Shown here piece by piece: positions 1-10,393 of a stretch of 64,000 nucleotides of DNA (position 1 is the stretch's first letter; every line of letters begins with the position of its first letter). Source of the stretch: Puccinellia tenuiflora (Eukaryota > Streptophyta > Magnoliopsida > Poales > Poaceae); the NCBI GenBank assembly GCA_012064385.1, contig QRDG01000531.1:633331-697330 (forward strand), written 5' to 3'. A model generated the notes under the pieces. That model ran no database searches. It had not been told where the DNA came from and saw only the letters and a program-made list of their open reading frames with translations. A program made the translations under genes and the position numbers.

Positions 1-1461
1 CGGCTACTTCTTTTGTATGGAAAATTGAGGCGAGTTTACGGTTCATGGTCTCTGTAGGGAATATATGATGAAATAGACCTGCACTGAAAGTACTTACATT
101 CCTGGCATGTTTGCATCTTCAGCTTCTTCACTTTGATTCTCTGAAGTCCTGATAGTAAATGATACTTTCACATATATACGATACACACACTGTAAGTGGT
201 CGCATGGATGCATGTATAGCTTATGATTGTTGCCATGGCAGCTAGCTCTCAGTTTAGTTCGTCGTTCAGGTATTATTCTGAATCTAAATTTACATCCGCA
301 GCTCTCTCTCTCCCTGGTAGAATGTTGTGGTGACTAGGTTTAGTTGACGTGCGACGATGCCATCTTGTGTGCCGTTGTCCAGTGTGCGGTAATGTCTCCT
401 TTGCCTTTGGGGATCGTCTCGACTCTCGAGGACGCCGGAGTCCATCTGCTCGAAGTGGCTCCCGATGTCGCGCGCCCCCATGGTCACCAGTTAGTCCGCT
501 TCATGCTCGTACCGCTCATACTCCGCGGCACCGTCAAGGCGCACAGACAAAACAACCAAAATCAAGATAGTATCATGAGCAAGAACTGGCTATTTCTGAA
601 GAAGTGGCAGTTTCTGAAGCTTTGATTGGTTGTAAGCTTCATAATTTTTTTGATCCTTGTAACTTGGGGCGCTTGGACAGGCAGGTGAATTAATTTTAAA
701 CGATGTTTGCCCGCGCTGAATGAATTTTAATGTGAATACACTCTTGTTTGCAATCAAGAAGAAAAAAGTAGCGCTTTTACAATATTCAACAATGAAAATG
801 TACAATAATTGGCTTGTTGTATTTTCTTAAGTAAATACCTACATACATATCGCTTATCTAATGCTTACATTATACTGTTGTGTCAAGATCTACTAGACGC
901 GCACTTGCAACACACGCCATGTATTGGTCGAGTGCTCCAAGCTCATTGTCCTATCAAAAAAAGATTCATTCTTTGAACATGGGCCTCTCTCTTGCGGCTA
1001 GCGAGATTTACTCACGCGAAAAAGGCTACTAATCCTACCACGGTAACACTAATTACGGACGACTAATATTTATTGGATCTAACATATATATTGCAGAGAT
1101 TTCCACTCTTATGCGTATGGTTTTTATAGGAAGGACCTATTGATTGAAGCACTTCTTTCAACACGTAGGAGAACATACCTACCTTTACGTGCGCTTTGAT
1201 AAGTAGGTCGACAAATTTAAAAGTATTTAAATAAGACATCCACTGGTAAGGACAAACGAAAGGAGATAGATACAGGGAACAGTCATAAACCAAGCACCTC
1301 TTCCGATTTATGCTTGTATATGGTCCTGGTGGACATCTTCCACGAAGAAGTCCTCCCGTGCAGAATACACTTCGCATGCTTCATCCACATAAGATTTCAC
1401 AACTTCATTGAATAATCTAAGCAAGAAAACCTTCCGTTCTTCTTGCATATTAAGAACTCCT
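1..1461. other. Left edge, no gene recognised
   Basis: I cannot place a gene here. The minus-strand open frame at 290-487 is in a moderately GC-rich patch (about 350-540) and could be the end of an exon or a captured fragment. It has no domain I recognise and no convincing splice sites. The rest is AT-rich intergenic sequence without clear repeat ends. Confidence 0.4.
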
Positions 1462-3229
1462 GGTGCCTCCCGTACCTATGTTGATCTATCTTACATTGAA
1501 AAACTAATTGTCGAGCATTTGTCTTCTTTTGGGAGAACTTTTTTTATGAGTTGGTAGTGTGTGTGTGCTTCGGTCTAAATTGTACAACTTAAATTAGGTG
1601 AGCAAATGCAGAGTTTGTTGTTCTTTTATAGGCACACCTTCTAGTATTTTTTACCAAATCTGGCCGTTTTTTGAAACTAACAACAAATCTGGCCTCTTTG
1701 TGAAACTATTGCCCAAATCTGGCCTCCGGGTCGGCGCCAACGAGGATGGCGCCGACCATGTGCAGACCGACACATGGTCGGCGCCAACAAAACTTGGCAA
1801 AAATTCTTCAAAAGGTTCGGCGCCATTGACGACGGCGCCGACCTCACTTCGGCTGACGGGCTGGCTTGGCGCCGACCTGCACGTGGTCGGCGCCATCCTC
1901 GTTGGCGCCGACCCTAGGGGCCAGATTTGGGCAATAGTTTCACAAAGAGGCCAAATTTGTTATTAGTTTCAAAAAACGGCCAGATTTGGTAAAAAATACC
2001 ACCTTCTACACGGAAGCTTACCGCCAAAGCACACTAGTTAGCTAGGCGGTAAGTGCAACAAATATCTGTCGGAACTGACCTACTCAACCTCAAGAACACC
2101 CGAGCTTGTGGGTTATTTCTCGAACCTACCATTTCTTCCAAACAAGGATGTCAATTGATCATACCTTGCCCAAATCTAGTTTAAAGGAAAATAATTACGT
2201 ATGGTTTTAAAGATGCTATATTATCTACACCTTTTGGCATAGTCAAACTTGTTCCTTTATTACATCAAAAGTGTTTGTGCTCGATTGCTTCTATTCATAC
2301 GCAGATGCTAAGCATACTTTGCATATCCTTGATTATGAATACATACATGAATTAGTCAGATAATTTACATGGTTTATTTGCTTACAAACCAAATTCTTTA
2401 ATTGTGCATAGATTGCTTGAGATTCTTGGGGTCCACTACTACCAAACCGAATTTGTGGCAACATCACAATAAATTGTTGCAATATTAAATTTATTGCCAA
2501 ATAAAATTAGAGTCGTCGAAAGAATCAATATATAACACAACAAATTGTCAAAACTTAAATTCCGTTGAGATATAGTTTACATTGCACAAAAAGTAATAAC
2601 ACGGTTAAACTTTTGTCTTATTGCAATGATTTATTAGCAGAGCAAGAAATACATTTTTTTTTGCAGTGGAGTCTATATTGCAACAAAATAGATCAGGGTG
2701 GTAATATTTTCATATATTGCTACAATATATCGTTGTTATATTAGGTTGGAGTTTAATTACAATAGAGCCTTTCACTTGCAACGAAAAATCTAGGCCATGG
2801 TAAAATATTTTATTTTGCAACAAATTATGGAAATATCTAACTATATCTAACTAAACTCGTTTGTATGTCTACTTAGTAATATCGAAACAAACCATGTGTT
2901 GTACTGTTGTGTAGTTCACCGTCGAATCTTGCCACTGGGATGGCTACCAACCAAACGGAGGGTTTAGTTAGTTAAAATTTTCTAACTTGTGAAGTAAAGT
3001 GTGGCAACCCTAGTATACAAGCTAAACACTATAATTATCCAATAATGTAAGCAACAACATGTCTGTCCATAAGGTCTTGTTGGGCAAATGGTACCGTCTT
3101 TTCGTGGCCCATCCATGAAAATTGTCATTATATTATTTCCATAAAACGAGCAAACAATGTCGCACATATACAATCACATTTGCATAATCATAGGCTAGAA
3201 GAAATTGGGGAACCAGCATGTCAATCATA
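1462..3229. repeat. Diverged tandem duplication, copy 1
   Basis: This stretch aligns, with many substitutions and small indels, to 3879-6877. Shared anchors, in the same order, include GGTGCCTCxC followed by ACCTAT (1462 and 3879), the CTTCCAAACAAG block (about 2140 and 4260), the block ending ATTTGCTTACAAACC (about 2390 and 4495), the poly-TTGCAACA segment (about 2460-2850 and 5820-6160), and AATCATAGGCxAGAAGAA near 3190 and 6840. The copy is non-coding. It carries a 356-bp foldback MITE (1644-1999) that copy 2 lacks, and it lacks the insertions seen in copy 2. The level of divergence suggests the duplication is much older than those insertions. Confidence 0.7.
1644..1999. mobile_element. 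Mutator-type foldback MITE with 9-bp target duplication
   Basis: The element begins GTATTTTTTACCAAATCTGG and ends with its reverse complement. The terminal inverted repeats run about 110-120 bp on each side with only a few mismatches, so most of the 356 bp can fold on itself. It is flanked by the exact 9-bp direct repeat CACCTTCTA at 1635-1643 and 2000-2008. The paralogous copy (near 4125) has a single CACCTTCT with no insert, which is the expected empty site. A 9-bp duplication with long TIRs fits a Mutator-like (MULE) non-autonomous element. The inner arms repeat the motif GGCGCCGACC and its complement several times. No transposase is encoded; the short ORFs across it are by-products of the GC-rich arms. 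Confidence 0.85.
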
Positions 3230-3878
3230 CTATTTTTTTCGAACCAGAGCATGTAATTCCATTAAACCTGGAGTGCGAAAAAATCGTTGGCTATCGACTC
3301 AGATACAAAGCCAGACGTATGGTCAATCCACATCGACATAGGCGTATTTACCCAATAGCCTTCAAAGTTTAGCATAATGAAACTCTTGGCTTCAGGGACG
3401 AGGACACCAAAACTTGATAGATCGAGTCTCCGGACTGGAGAGCTTTTACCAGGATGTTCGAGTCTGATTCAAAGATCATTACATTTCTCCCAAACTTGCA
3501 GGTGCGTCAATAGTAGCCCTACATGTATGGGCTTGGCATACAGTGCACCCTGATCGTCATCAAATTTTGCCAGCACCAGACACAACATACTCCCTGGTCA
3601 GAACGAAACTGAAAGCCTCAAGCTCCTCTCCCTTGTTCTTTGACAAATGCAGAGTCAAGGTAAACTTTGACTCGGTCTGGGCCTGGCGCTTCCCATAATC
3701 CCGTTGTCTCTATTTTCTGTATACCTGGTAGGCAGGCACTCCCGGCGTCCCTTCTTCAGAGAAACGAACATGCTTTTGTACATGAAAACATATTTCTTCC
3801 ATGGAGCAGCCAGCCTCGCCAACATTGATTTCATTTCTGGCTATCCCACAAAAGAATTGCCACAATATTCTGTTTCCC
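3230..3878 (-). other. Spacer between the duplicated copies; possible RNase H-like remnant
   Basis: No open gene is present. Read on the minus strand, about 3240-3690 has broken frames that resemble the RNase H-like tail of plant LINEs (a stretch reading FESDSNILVKALQSGD). Several stops and frame changes separate the parts. This is a weak resemblance seen by eye only and could be chance. Confidence 0.3.
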
Positions 3879-3905
3879 GGTGCCTCGCATACCTATATTA
3901 ATCTA

Positions 3906-4045
3906 TATCTTACATGGAAAAGATTGAATGCCGAGCGTTTGTCTTCGCTCGAGAGAAATTTTAGTTCAGAGGTTAATATATCTTACATGGAAAAGACTGA
4001 ATGCCAAGCGTTTGTCTTCTCTCGAGAGAAACTTTAGTTCAGAGT
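3906..4045. repeat. Local tandem duplication, 71-bp unit, two copies
   Basis: The stretch starting ATATCTTACATGGAAAAGA at 3906 recurs at 3977. Both copies run on through GAATGCC(G/A)AGCGTTTGTCTTC and the TCGAGAGAAA block with only a few differences. Copy 1 of the large duplication has just one such unit (about 1490-1545), so this duplication arose after the large one. Confidence 0.8.
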
Positions 4046-4595
4046 TTGTGGTGCGTGTGTGCTTCACACTAACTTGAAGTAGGTGAGCAATTGCGGGTGT
4101 TTGTGGTTCTTTTATAGCACCTTCTGTATGAAAGCTTATTGGCCAAAGCGCACTAGCTAATAGTTGGGCAATAAGTGCAACCAGTATACGGTATACTGAT
4201 CTGACCCTACTTAAGAACACTTGGGTTTGTGACTTATTACTTCTCAAACATAACGTTTCTTCCAAACAAGTACTAATATAGGTATATAAGGAGTAAATAT
4301 AGTTCAATAAATAATAATTACGTACCAACTTAAATACCATTTGGCATTGTAGAACTTGTTCCTTCATTACATAGAAAGTGTGTGTGCTCGAGTGCTTCTA
4401 TTCCTACGTAAGTGCTAAGTATACTTGGTCTTTTCTTGATTATGAATATGTACGTGGTTTAGCCGGACAATTTTACATGGTTTATTTGCTTACAAACCCA
4501 ATTCTTTGATTGTGCATGTGTATTGATTGACACTTTTGGGGTCGAGTACAACGATTACTATTGAAACAAATTAATCACACAATAGATTGATACAA

Positions 4596-5817
4596 GTTTT
4601 ACAGTGGTTGGCATTTTTAGGAACCGTTCATTCGCTTCGATCTAACGGTTTTAAAACAGACGGTACCAGACCGACGGAACCCAACGGTACCGAAAAGGTG
4701 GGACCGGTACCAAATTTAGGTAGGACCGGTACCGAAATTACGTGGGACCGGTACCAAAATCATAACGCATGCAAACCAAAACCATACACCGATACATGTA
4801 AAAAAACGATCGGCAAATATCCCCGTCTGATGGTCTGGACTCTGGAGGCTGGAGATCGGGAAGACAGGAACGGGACGGAAGCGCCATACTCGCTAGCTCG
4901 CCGCCTTGTCAACTCCTCGCCGCTCGCCAGCCCTGCTCCTCACGCGCCTGGTCTTCCTAGCATGCCGTGCCGGTGACGACGGCAAGACGACGGAGTACTG
5001 AGGCAAATTAGGCGACGAGCCGGCGAAGGTAGGGAGCTTGCCGGATTCACCGTATCCGGATCGGAGGAAGGGGGTGATGCCGGCCTTGAGGTGAACCGGC
5101 TCCGGCGGCGATCGCCCAGGCCCCAGGAACGTGTCGAGGAGACCCTGCATGGACACGAGCTCCAGCGGCTTCCTCCGCTGCCGCCTCTGACCTCTCCACC
5201 ATGGTTGCGGCCATAGGAAGACGAGACGCGAGGTGCCTACGTGTGGTCCCCATGGGTGGCCGGTGCCGGTAGCTATCTGCGTCGTCGCCAGTTTGCTGCT
5301 GCTTCCCGGCTTCATGTTTTGGGCCGACAGCCGCACGGCCGGCCCTCCTGTCGACTCTAGAGTCGCCGTCCGCTTCCGCGAGTCACTGCCTCGTGGAGGA
5401 GTCGCCGCCTGACAGGAGGCACTGCCGCGCACAATTTACTTCCATCTCAGCGTCTGCCGAGCTAGGCCATGCCGCGCGCTGTCGCCTGCCATCCCGTCGG
5501 TCTCGGCGTCTCGTTGTTACAGGTCGCACCTCACGAGCGAGATGAACACGGAGATGAGATCGATTGGTTCCGGAACCTGAGTCGTGCTGATTTCTGGCTT
5601 GGTGAATGTGAGGAACTGGCCATTGTCGCCTAAACAGCAAGTATAAAACGAATTGGATAAAAAAAATAGTGATTGCTTTGGGAACGATGGACTCCATTGT
5701 GTTTTAATTGACGACTAAAATAAATTCTGTTATAATCAATGGCTACGAAAAAAATATACTCGACGGTACCAGACGGTATCACCGGTTCCATCCCAATCAC
5801 CGTAAAAGAGCTCATTG
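4596..5817. mobile_element. Candidate Pack-MULE-like insertion carrying GC-rich gene-like sequence
   Basis: The insert is flanked by ATTGATACAA (4586-4595) and ATTGATGCAA (5818-5827), a 9-of-10 match. Its ends have an imperfect inverted repeat: left TTTTACAGTGGTTGG followed by GGAACCG, right, read in reverse, TTTTACGGTGATTGGGATGGAACCG. GACGGTACCAGAC occurs near each end. The interior, about 4850-5640, is strikingly GC-rich compared with its AT-rich surroundings and is open on the minus strand for 179 codons (4893-5432). That product has no domain I recognise. The arrangement fits a Mutator-like element that captured genic DNA, but the TIRs are too diverged to be sure. Confidence 0.5.
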
Positions 5818-6199
5818 ATTGATGCAATAGTTAACTTATTGCCACCATTTTTGGTGTCTTTGCCAAATCATTATATAACACAATGAATTGCGGGAACTTC
5901 AATTTTTGTTGAGATGCAGGTATTGTGGTTATGCTTTTGCCTTATTGCAATGGTTTATTAGCATTGTGAGAAATGCATATTTTGTTGCAGGAGAGTCTCA
6001 TATTGCAACAAAGAAGATCGTCGTGATAATATTTTCAACATATTGCTACAATTTGTTATTGTTGTCCTAGGTGTGAATTTTGTGGCAGTAGAGACTTCCT
6101 CTTGCAACGAACTATGTCATGGTAAAAACATGACATTTTTCGCAACAAATTATGGATGTGCCATGGAAATTTCTTCAAGTCTAAAAATATAATTATACT

Positions 6200-6584
6200 G
6201 GGGGGATGTTTTGGCACCCGGGAGCATATGCTCCCAGTTTTAAAATTGCATTTTAAACGCATTCGAGATGTCAAAAAATTATACCAAAACTTCGTACGTA
6301 CATCTCAACATCGTACGGGCTCACGAAGTCGTTCCACAAAATACCGATATTTTTTGTATCGTGTGTAAAAAGACAAAATTTGGTGCTACAAAAGCCTTTT
6401 AACAAGATATTTTTTTGTCATTTTTACACAACCCACAAAAATATCGGTTTTGCGTGAAACTTAGCGTGCGCACATAAAATGTCAATATGTTCACGCTTTA
6501 TTTTTGTTCATAATTTTTTGACATTCCGAAATGGTTTTTCCAAGTGGCCGGAGCATATGCTCCCATGTCCGAAATGAATTTCCG
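6200..6584. mobile_element. Non-autonomous foldback MITE, 9-bp target duplication
   Basis: The element is flanked by the exact 9-bp repeat AATTATACT (6191-6199 and 6585-6593). Near each end lies the motif GGGAGCATATGCTCC (or GGAGCATATGCTCCC), itself a palindrome. TGTCAAAAAATTAT on the left pairs with ATAATTTTTTGACA on the right, and ACCGATATTTTTTG pairs with CAAAAATATCGGT inside, so the element folds along most of its length. Copy 1 of the duplication lacks it at the matching place (about 2855). The 9-bp target site suggests a Mutator-like origin. Confidence 0.75.
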
Positions 6585-7137
6585 AATTATACTTTCATAT
6601 GTCTATTCGGTAATGTACCAGTATATTTATTCGGTACCAGCCAAACACGCACTGAATGTACCAGTATATTTATTCGGTAATGCAAGCAATGTGGGTCTAG
6701 GAGGTCTTTGCTTGGCGCATGGCACCGTCCTTTCATACCCCATATATGAAAATTTGCATGATACTATTTTGAAAACAAATAAACATGAACTTGTATATTT
6801 CTCAATGCACATATATTGGACCACAGTTTTGCGGAATCATAGGCAAGAAGAACTTGGGGAACGGCATGGTCGAATGGCTGCTCCATAGTTTCGATATGTA
6901 TTCTTGGGCTATAAAAAGGTACAACTCATCAAGCGTTGGGCCGAGTATACAGAGGCAGCTGGGCTTCCTTTTTGCACGAAAGAAAGAGACGACTGGGCTA
7001 GACGAAGCATCTCTGGGGTTTGGCTGTCCGTCACGCAGTGCTCGTAGCCCATCGGTCCTGCTGCAACCAAAGCCCAGTTTGCTCGATCGTCGAAGCTGCC
7101 CTGCGGTGCGAGGAGCAGCCGATCGTTCGTTTGTTTA

Positions 7138-7188
7138 GTCCCACCTCGCCGAGGGAGAGAGGATACGCAGCGCTGCTAAGCTATAAAA
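7138..7188 (+). promoter_or_regulatory. snRNA promoter: USE and TATA box
   Basis: GTCCCACCTCG at 7138-7148 differs at one position from the plant snRNA upstream sequence element (RTCCCACATCG). TATAAAA lies at 7182-7188. The 33-bp gap between them is the spacing known for RNA polymerase II snRNA genes; polymerase III genes have about 10 bp less. Upstream AGCCCA boxes (about 7047 and 7071) fit the monocot-specific promoter element RGCCCR. Transcription would start at 7216, 28 bp after the TATA box. Confidence 0.85.
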
Positions 7189-7215
7189 CCAAGGGGGTGG
7201 CCTGGCTTCCAACTC

Positions 7216-7411
7216 ATACCTTTCTCGGCCTTTTGGCTAAGATCAAGTGTAGTATCTGTTCTTATCAGTTTAATATCTGATATGTGGGCCATGTGCCCAC
7301 AACGATATTAAATTTATTTTTTGTGGGGGAGGGTCCACCACAGTGGCTTGCCACTGGGGCCCTCAGGTGTCGCCTGGGCGTTGCACTACTGCCCAGGCCT
7401 GGCGCACCCCA
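7216..7411 (+). ncRNA. U2 spliceosomal snRNA
   Basis: The sequence begins ATACCTTTCTCGGCCTTTTG, the conserved 5' end of U2. It contains the branch-point recognition segment GTGTAGTATCTG (about 7247-7258), which pairs with intron branch sites in the spliceosome. The block TATCAGTTTAATATCTGATA follows, then a U-rich Sm-binding site (about 7310-7320), then two GC-rich stem-loops ending near GGCGCACCCC. The length, about 196 nt, equals that of other plant U2 RNAs. A plant USE/TATA promoter lies just upstream, and a degenerate 3'-end box (CAACCAAGTCAATT) lies just downstream. Both the transcript and its control signals look intact, so this is probably a functional member of the multicopy U2 family rather than a retro-pseudogene. 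Confidence 0.95.
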
Positions 7412-7568
7412 ACCAAGTCAATTAAATTGTTTAGAGAAAATTAACTGTGAAGAAAATATTCATTTTCACAAGAACAAGAGGTGACAACAGGCTAAAAGCA
7501 ACAAGCCTTGGAGAAATGAAATGGCAGCATACATACGATTTAGACAAATGCCCCTCTGGATCTTGCCA
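7412..7568. terminator. snRNA 3'-end region and intergenic gap
   Basis: CAACCAAGTCAATTAA at about 7410-7425 resembles the plant snRNA 3'-end box (CA, a short spacer, then AGTNNAA). The remainder separates the U2 gene from the 3' end of the minus-strand GARP gene. Confidence 0.4.
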
Positions 7569-8891
7569 TTATCCCCGTTTCCTGTCAATTTCAGATGAAT
7601 GCAGCAGGTGCTTCAGCCTGATCAGCTGCAAAACACAGGGGAAAATTCAGATTTGTTGCCGTCGTTCTCGCTACTGAATCAGCACCTTAGAATGAACAAT
7701 GTGGTGCTGGGTTTTTCTTCTGGAACCCGGTGGTCGGTGCCTGGATTGCGTTCATGAATTCATTCTCCATCATCTGTATCAATTTTGTTTACATAACATT
7801 AGCAAGCGTCGTAGTGTATTACTATTGTAGATAAAGCTTTTTGAAATACGAGGGAAACAATGACACCATTAGGTACACATATGATCTGAATGTACCTGCA
7901 CCTCGTCTGCAGAAAAATCGTTATCCACCATCTGCAAGAGGCAACAATAGATAGTAAGCTGTCATCACATCATTCACACCGATCAAGTGCACTTGCAGGT
8001 ATGTGAAGAGAGCTGTACCTCCGTGTCATCCATAAGCAAATAGTTCACCATCTAAATCACAAGTAATATAGCTTCAATTAGGAAAAGTTTATGAGCATTT
8101 TCCAATTGTCTCAGTTGACCAAAATCAATTTATACCTCCATTTCAGTCATATTCATAGCTGCATCATTGTCCATCACCATCTCAGTCTCGGATGTCCTGC
8201 AAATCAGAACCTGTATCAGAACTTATGCACCAGCAACAGCAATCGTTCAGTCAGTTCTAAGAAAGAACACAACAGCGAAGTCATGAAAACATGCAGATCC
8301 AACAATACGATTACATCAGAGAACCATACAGCTCATGTCCTGCCTTGCTTGGTGATGCAGCACCTAGAACACCCCGAGGAGGTTCAGCTCCTAAATCACA
8401 CTTCTCCCTGTATCTCTGGCACGCAAGAATAAGCAAAGTGTGTTGAGGTCCTGGACAGCGGTACGAGAAATGCTCAAAGTATCTCATGAAAAGCTGCGAG
8501 AGGGTTGGACAGTAAGAGGTACTTGGAGGTGGCTTTTTATGTTCCGTACTGTGAGGCCTGTGACTCCCATAGCTTCCATCGTCTGCTTCACCGCAGTTGG
8601 CTTTGCCTCTAAAGAGTTGCAAGTGTTGAATAACACAACATCAGTTTCATCGATAAATTTTGATCAAAGGAACAGATAATGAGTTGTTGAACATCATATG
8701 CTCAAAGTTCGAGAAACCAAACCATAGGGACCTCCTTGACGCGCTACAGCTTCCACGAAGATTTTATGGAGATCATCGGTCCAGCGAAGTAAACTCCTTG
8801 CCGGCTGCATTGCCCTGAGAATGCGATAAGCCAGTATACCCGACATGTAAGAAACATCACTTTTTTGTGTTGGCCGGTTTTTAGACTTCAT
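7569..8891 (-). CDS. GARP / G2-like (MYB SHAQKYF) transcription factor
   Basis: Minus-strand exons join in frame as 8891-8723, 8608-8523, 8415-8330, 8196-8136, 8051-8019, 7931-7896 and 7625-7569, giving about 175 residues. The DNA-binding domain spans the first three exons. Residues about 36-60 contain LRWTDDLHKIFVEAV, followed by GGP, PTAVKQTMEAMGVTGLT and the recognition-helix motif VRNIKSHLQRYREK. This is the single MYB-like B-motif of plant GARP proteins, with SHLQRYR in place of SHLQKYR. After a short basic and small-residue linker the C-terminus is acidic and Met-rich. It is built from three short exons that each contain an MV...D/E pattern. No MYB-CC coiled coil is seen, so this is not a typical PHR-type protein. 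The start is the ATG 2 nt after a splice acceptor, with a non-coding first exon upstream. The donor after the first coding exon is a weak GTTTGG. The last exon is the least certain part. Nuclear DNA binding is inferred from the family; the target is unknown. Confidence 0.75.
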
Positions 8892-9422
8892 TCTGCAAAT
8901 CAAGCTCACCAAGTGTCAGCAAAGATCAAGGAGGAAATCAGACAGTTTGTCTTGTGTGCAACTTTCTTTTCTAGAATGAAGGCATCACAAACTGACAAAA
9001 AGGACACGCCCACAAATGATATAATACTACTGTTGCTTTAGCTTTACTCATGTCAGCAGCATATATTTATGCAGGTCTTAGCAAAAAATGATTGACTATT
9101 CCAAGAAATATATTAAACCAACTCCAATCCTTTTACCAATTAACATCCTAGAGGATTTCACAAAACTGATACAACAACTTGTGCAACTAAAAGAGACAGA
9201 ATCCATCAAATTTTGTTCATTTTGTTGAAGTGGGCATGTTCCCATATAGATACAGGAATTTATTCCAAATAAAAATGGGAGATCAAGCAGAACATCAATT
9301 CTCTGACATCCTATATTAGAACAGGAATGCACTAAAACACCAAAAGAGAAACTAAAACTCATTCAAAATGCTAGTACCAATGTATGGGCGGAAGCAAAAG
9401 GAACTGGGAGTGTATGTCCTAC

Positions 9423-9482
9423 CTTTTAGCAAGAAGAGTGAGTGATGGTGTCCTTCTCTATCAAGACAGCCACCCTTTTATA
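9423..9482 (-). promoter_or_regulatory. TATA box and non-coding first exon of the GARP gene
   Basis: Read on the minus strand, TATAAAAG (9482-9475) is followed after about 30 bp by a short leader that ends AAAAG at a GTAGGA splice donor (exon end 9423). The next acceptor (TTTGCAG, exon start 8892) lies directly before the chosen ATG. This supports a 5'UTR intron of about 530 bp. It was inferred from sequence signals only. Confidence 0.55.
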
Positions 9483-10393
9483 CAGTTCTTTTTCTAAAAG
9501 ACTAGAAATGCTGCACAGGCTTTGTGTACGTACATTCTATCACATTAATACAATTCATCATAGTTGGTTTTCATTGGTGGAAGGTTGGCAGAGAAGTAAA
9601 TAACTCTCAATGTAAGGAAGCAAGAAAAGTGATTACCTAATATTAATCATTGATACGTCATGAGTTGCTGTTTCCATAGCACATGCAGACTGCAATATCT
9701 ATGCATAGTGCGCATCACATTTACAGAAAGGGGTCAATGAATCTGAGAGAAGCAAAGAACTAAATTGATAATTTAGGTGCAGCAATAAAGTGTTGATGTT
9801 AACTTATCAGGCAAACTGGATGTGTGAGATCTGATCAAAGTCCTATGCTGCCAACGCCTAGCAGCAAGGTAGTAGCATGAGTGCATTATCATGTCCTGTC
9901 ATTGCAATGCCAGCTGCATGCCTTTCAATGAAGAACAAATATGATGTACAAACATCAATAAATTTGTCTTAGGTGCTTAAAATTATACATTGCACGGCAA
10001 ATTTATCTCAACAGGAAAGGTAGGCAAGACAACAGAAGTTCTGGGAAGTAGCAAGGAAAAATGTGTTCAGACTTAATGTGTAGGTATAGATGTATCATGG
10101 GCTCCTCTAGCATGGAAAAATGTGTAACTTTGGACTAATAGCTCCTATGTGTAACTTGTACTCTGGATCATAATGGCACAAATAAACCACATGGACTGTA
10201 AGTGACTCTGTCGATGACAATAACTTTGACGAGGTAATCAAATTACATTTCTGTATATAAGAGGAGTACATCACTGTGTTCGAGAGATGAAATCAGAATA
10301 CATCCTATTTTTACAGGGAAAGAATGGACTTCTAAAAGATTATAACAAGAATATTCCTAATTTCTTCTGGGTTGGAAGATGGCAGTGAGATAA
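9483..10393. other. Intergenic stretch between GARP promoter and NOL stop
   Basis: This must hold the 3'UTR of NOL (minus strand, below 10394) and the upstream region of the GARP gene. No open frame, repeat end or RNA gene is recognisable. Confidence 0.5.

Larger units (their letters stand above)
3879..6877. repeat. Diverged tandem duplication, copy 2
   Basis: This is the partner of 1462-3229. It is longer because it has received two insertions absent from copy 1: a roughly 1.2-kb GC-rich element at about 4596-5817 and a 385-bp MITE at 6200-6584. It also has a local 71-bp tandem duplication near its start. It keeps the ancestral empty site for the copy-1 foldback MITE. No coding function is visible. 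Confidence 0.7.

Noticed and set aside
290..570. Open frames on both strands in a GC-richer patch at the left edge
   Set aside because: No domain, no clear splice sites, and frames overlap on both strands as expected from base composition.
1651..1966. ORFs of 81 and 122 codons inside the foldback MITE
   Set aside because: They arise from the inverted GC-rich arms and mirror each other; no start context or homology.
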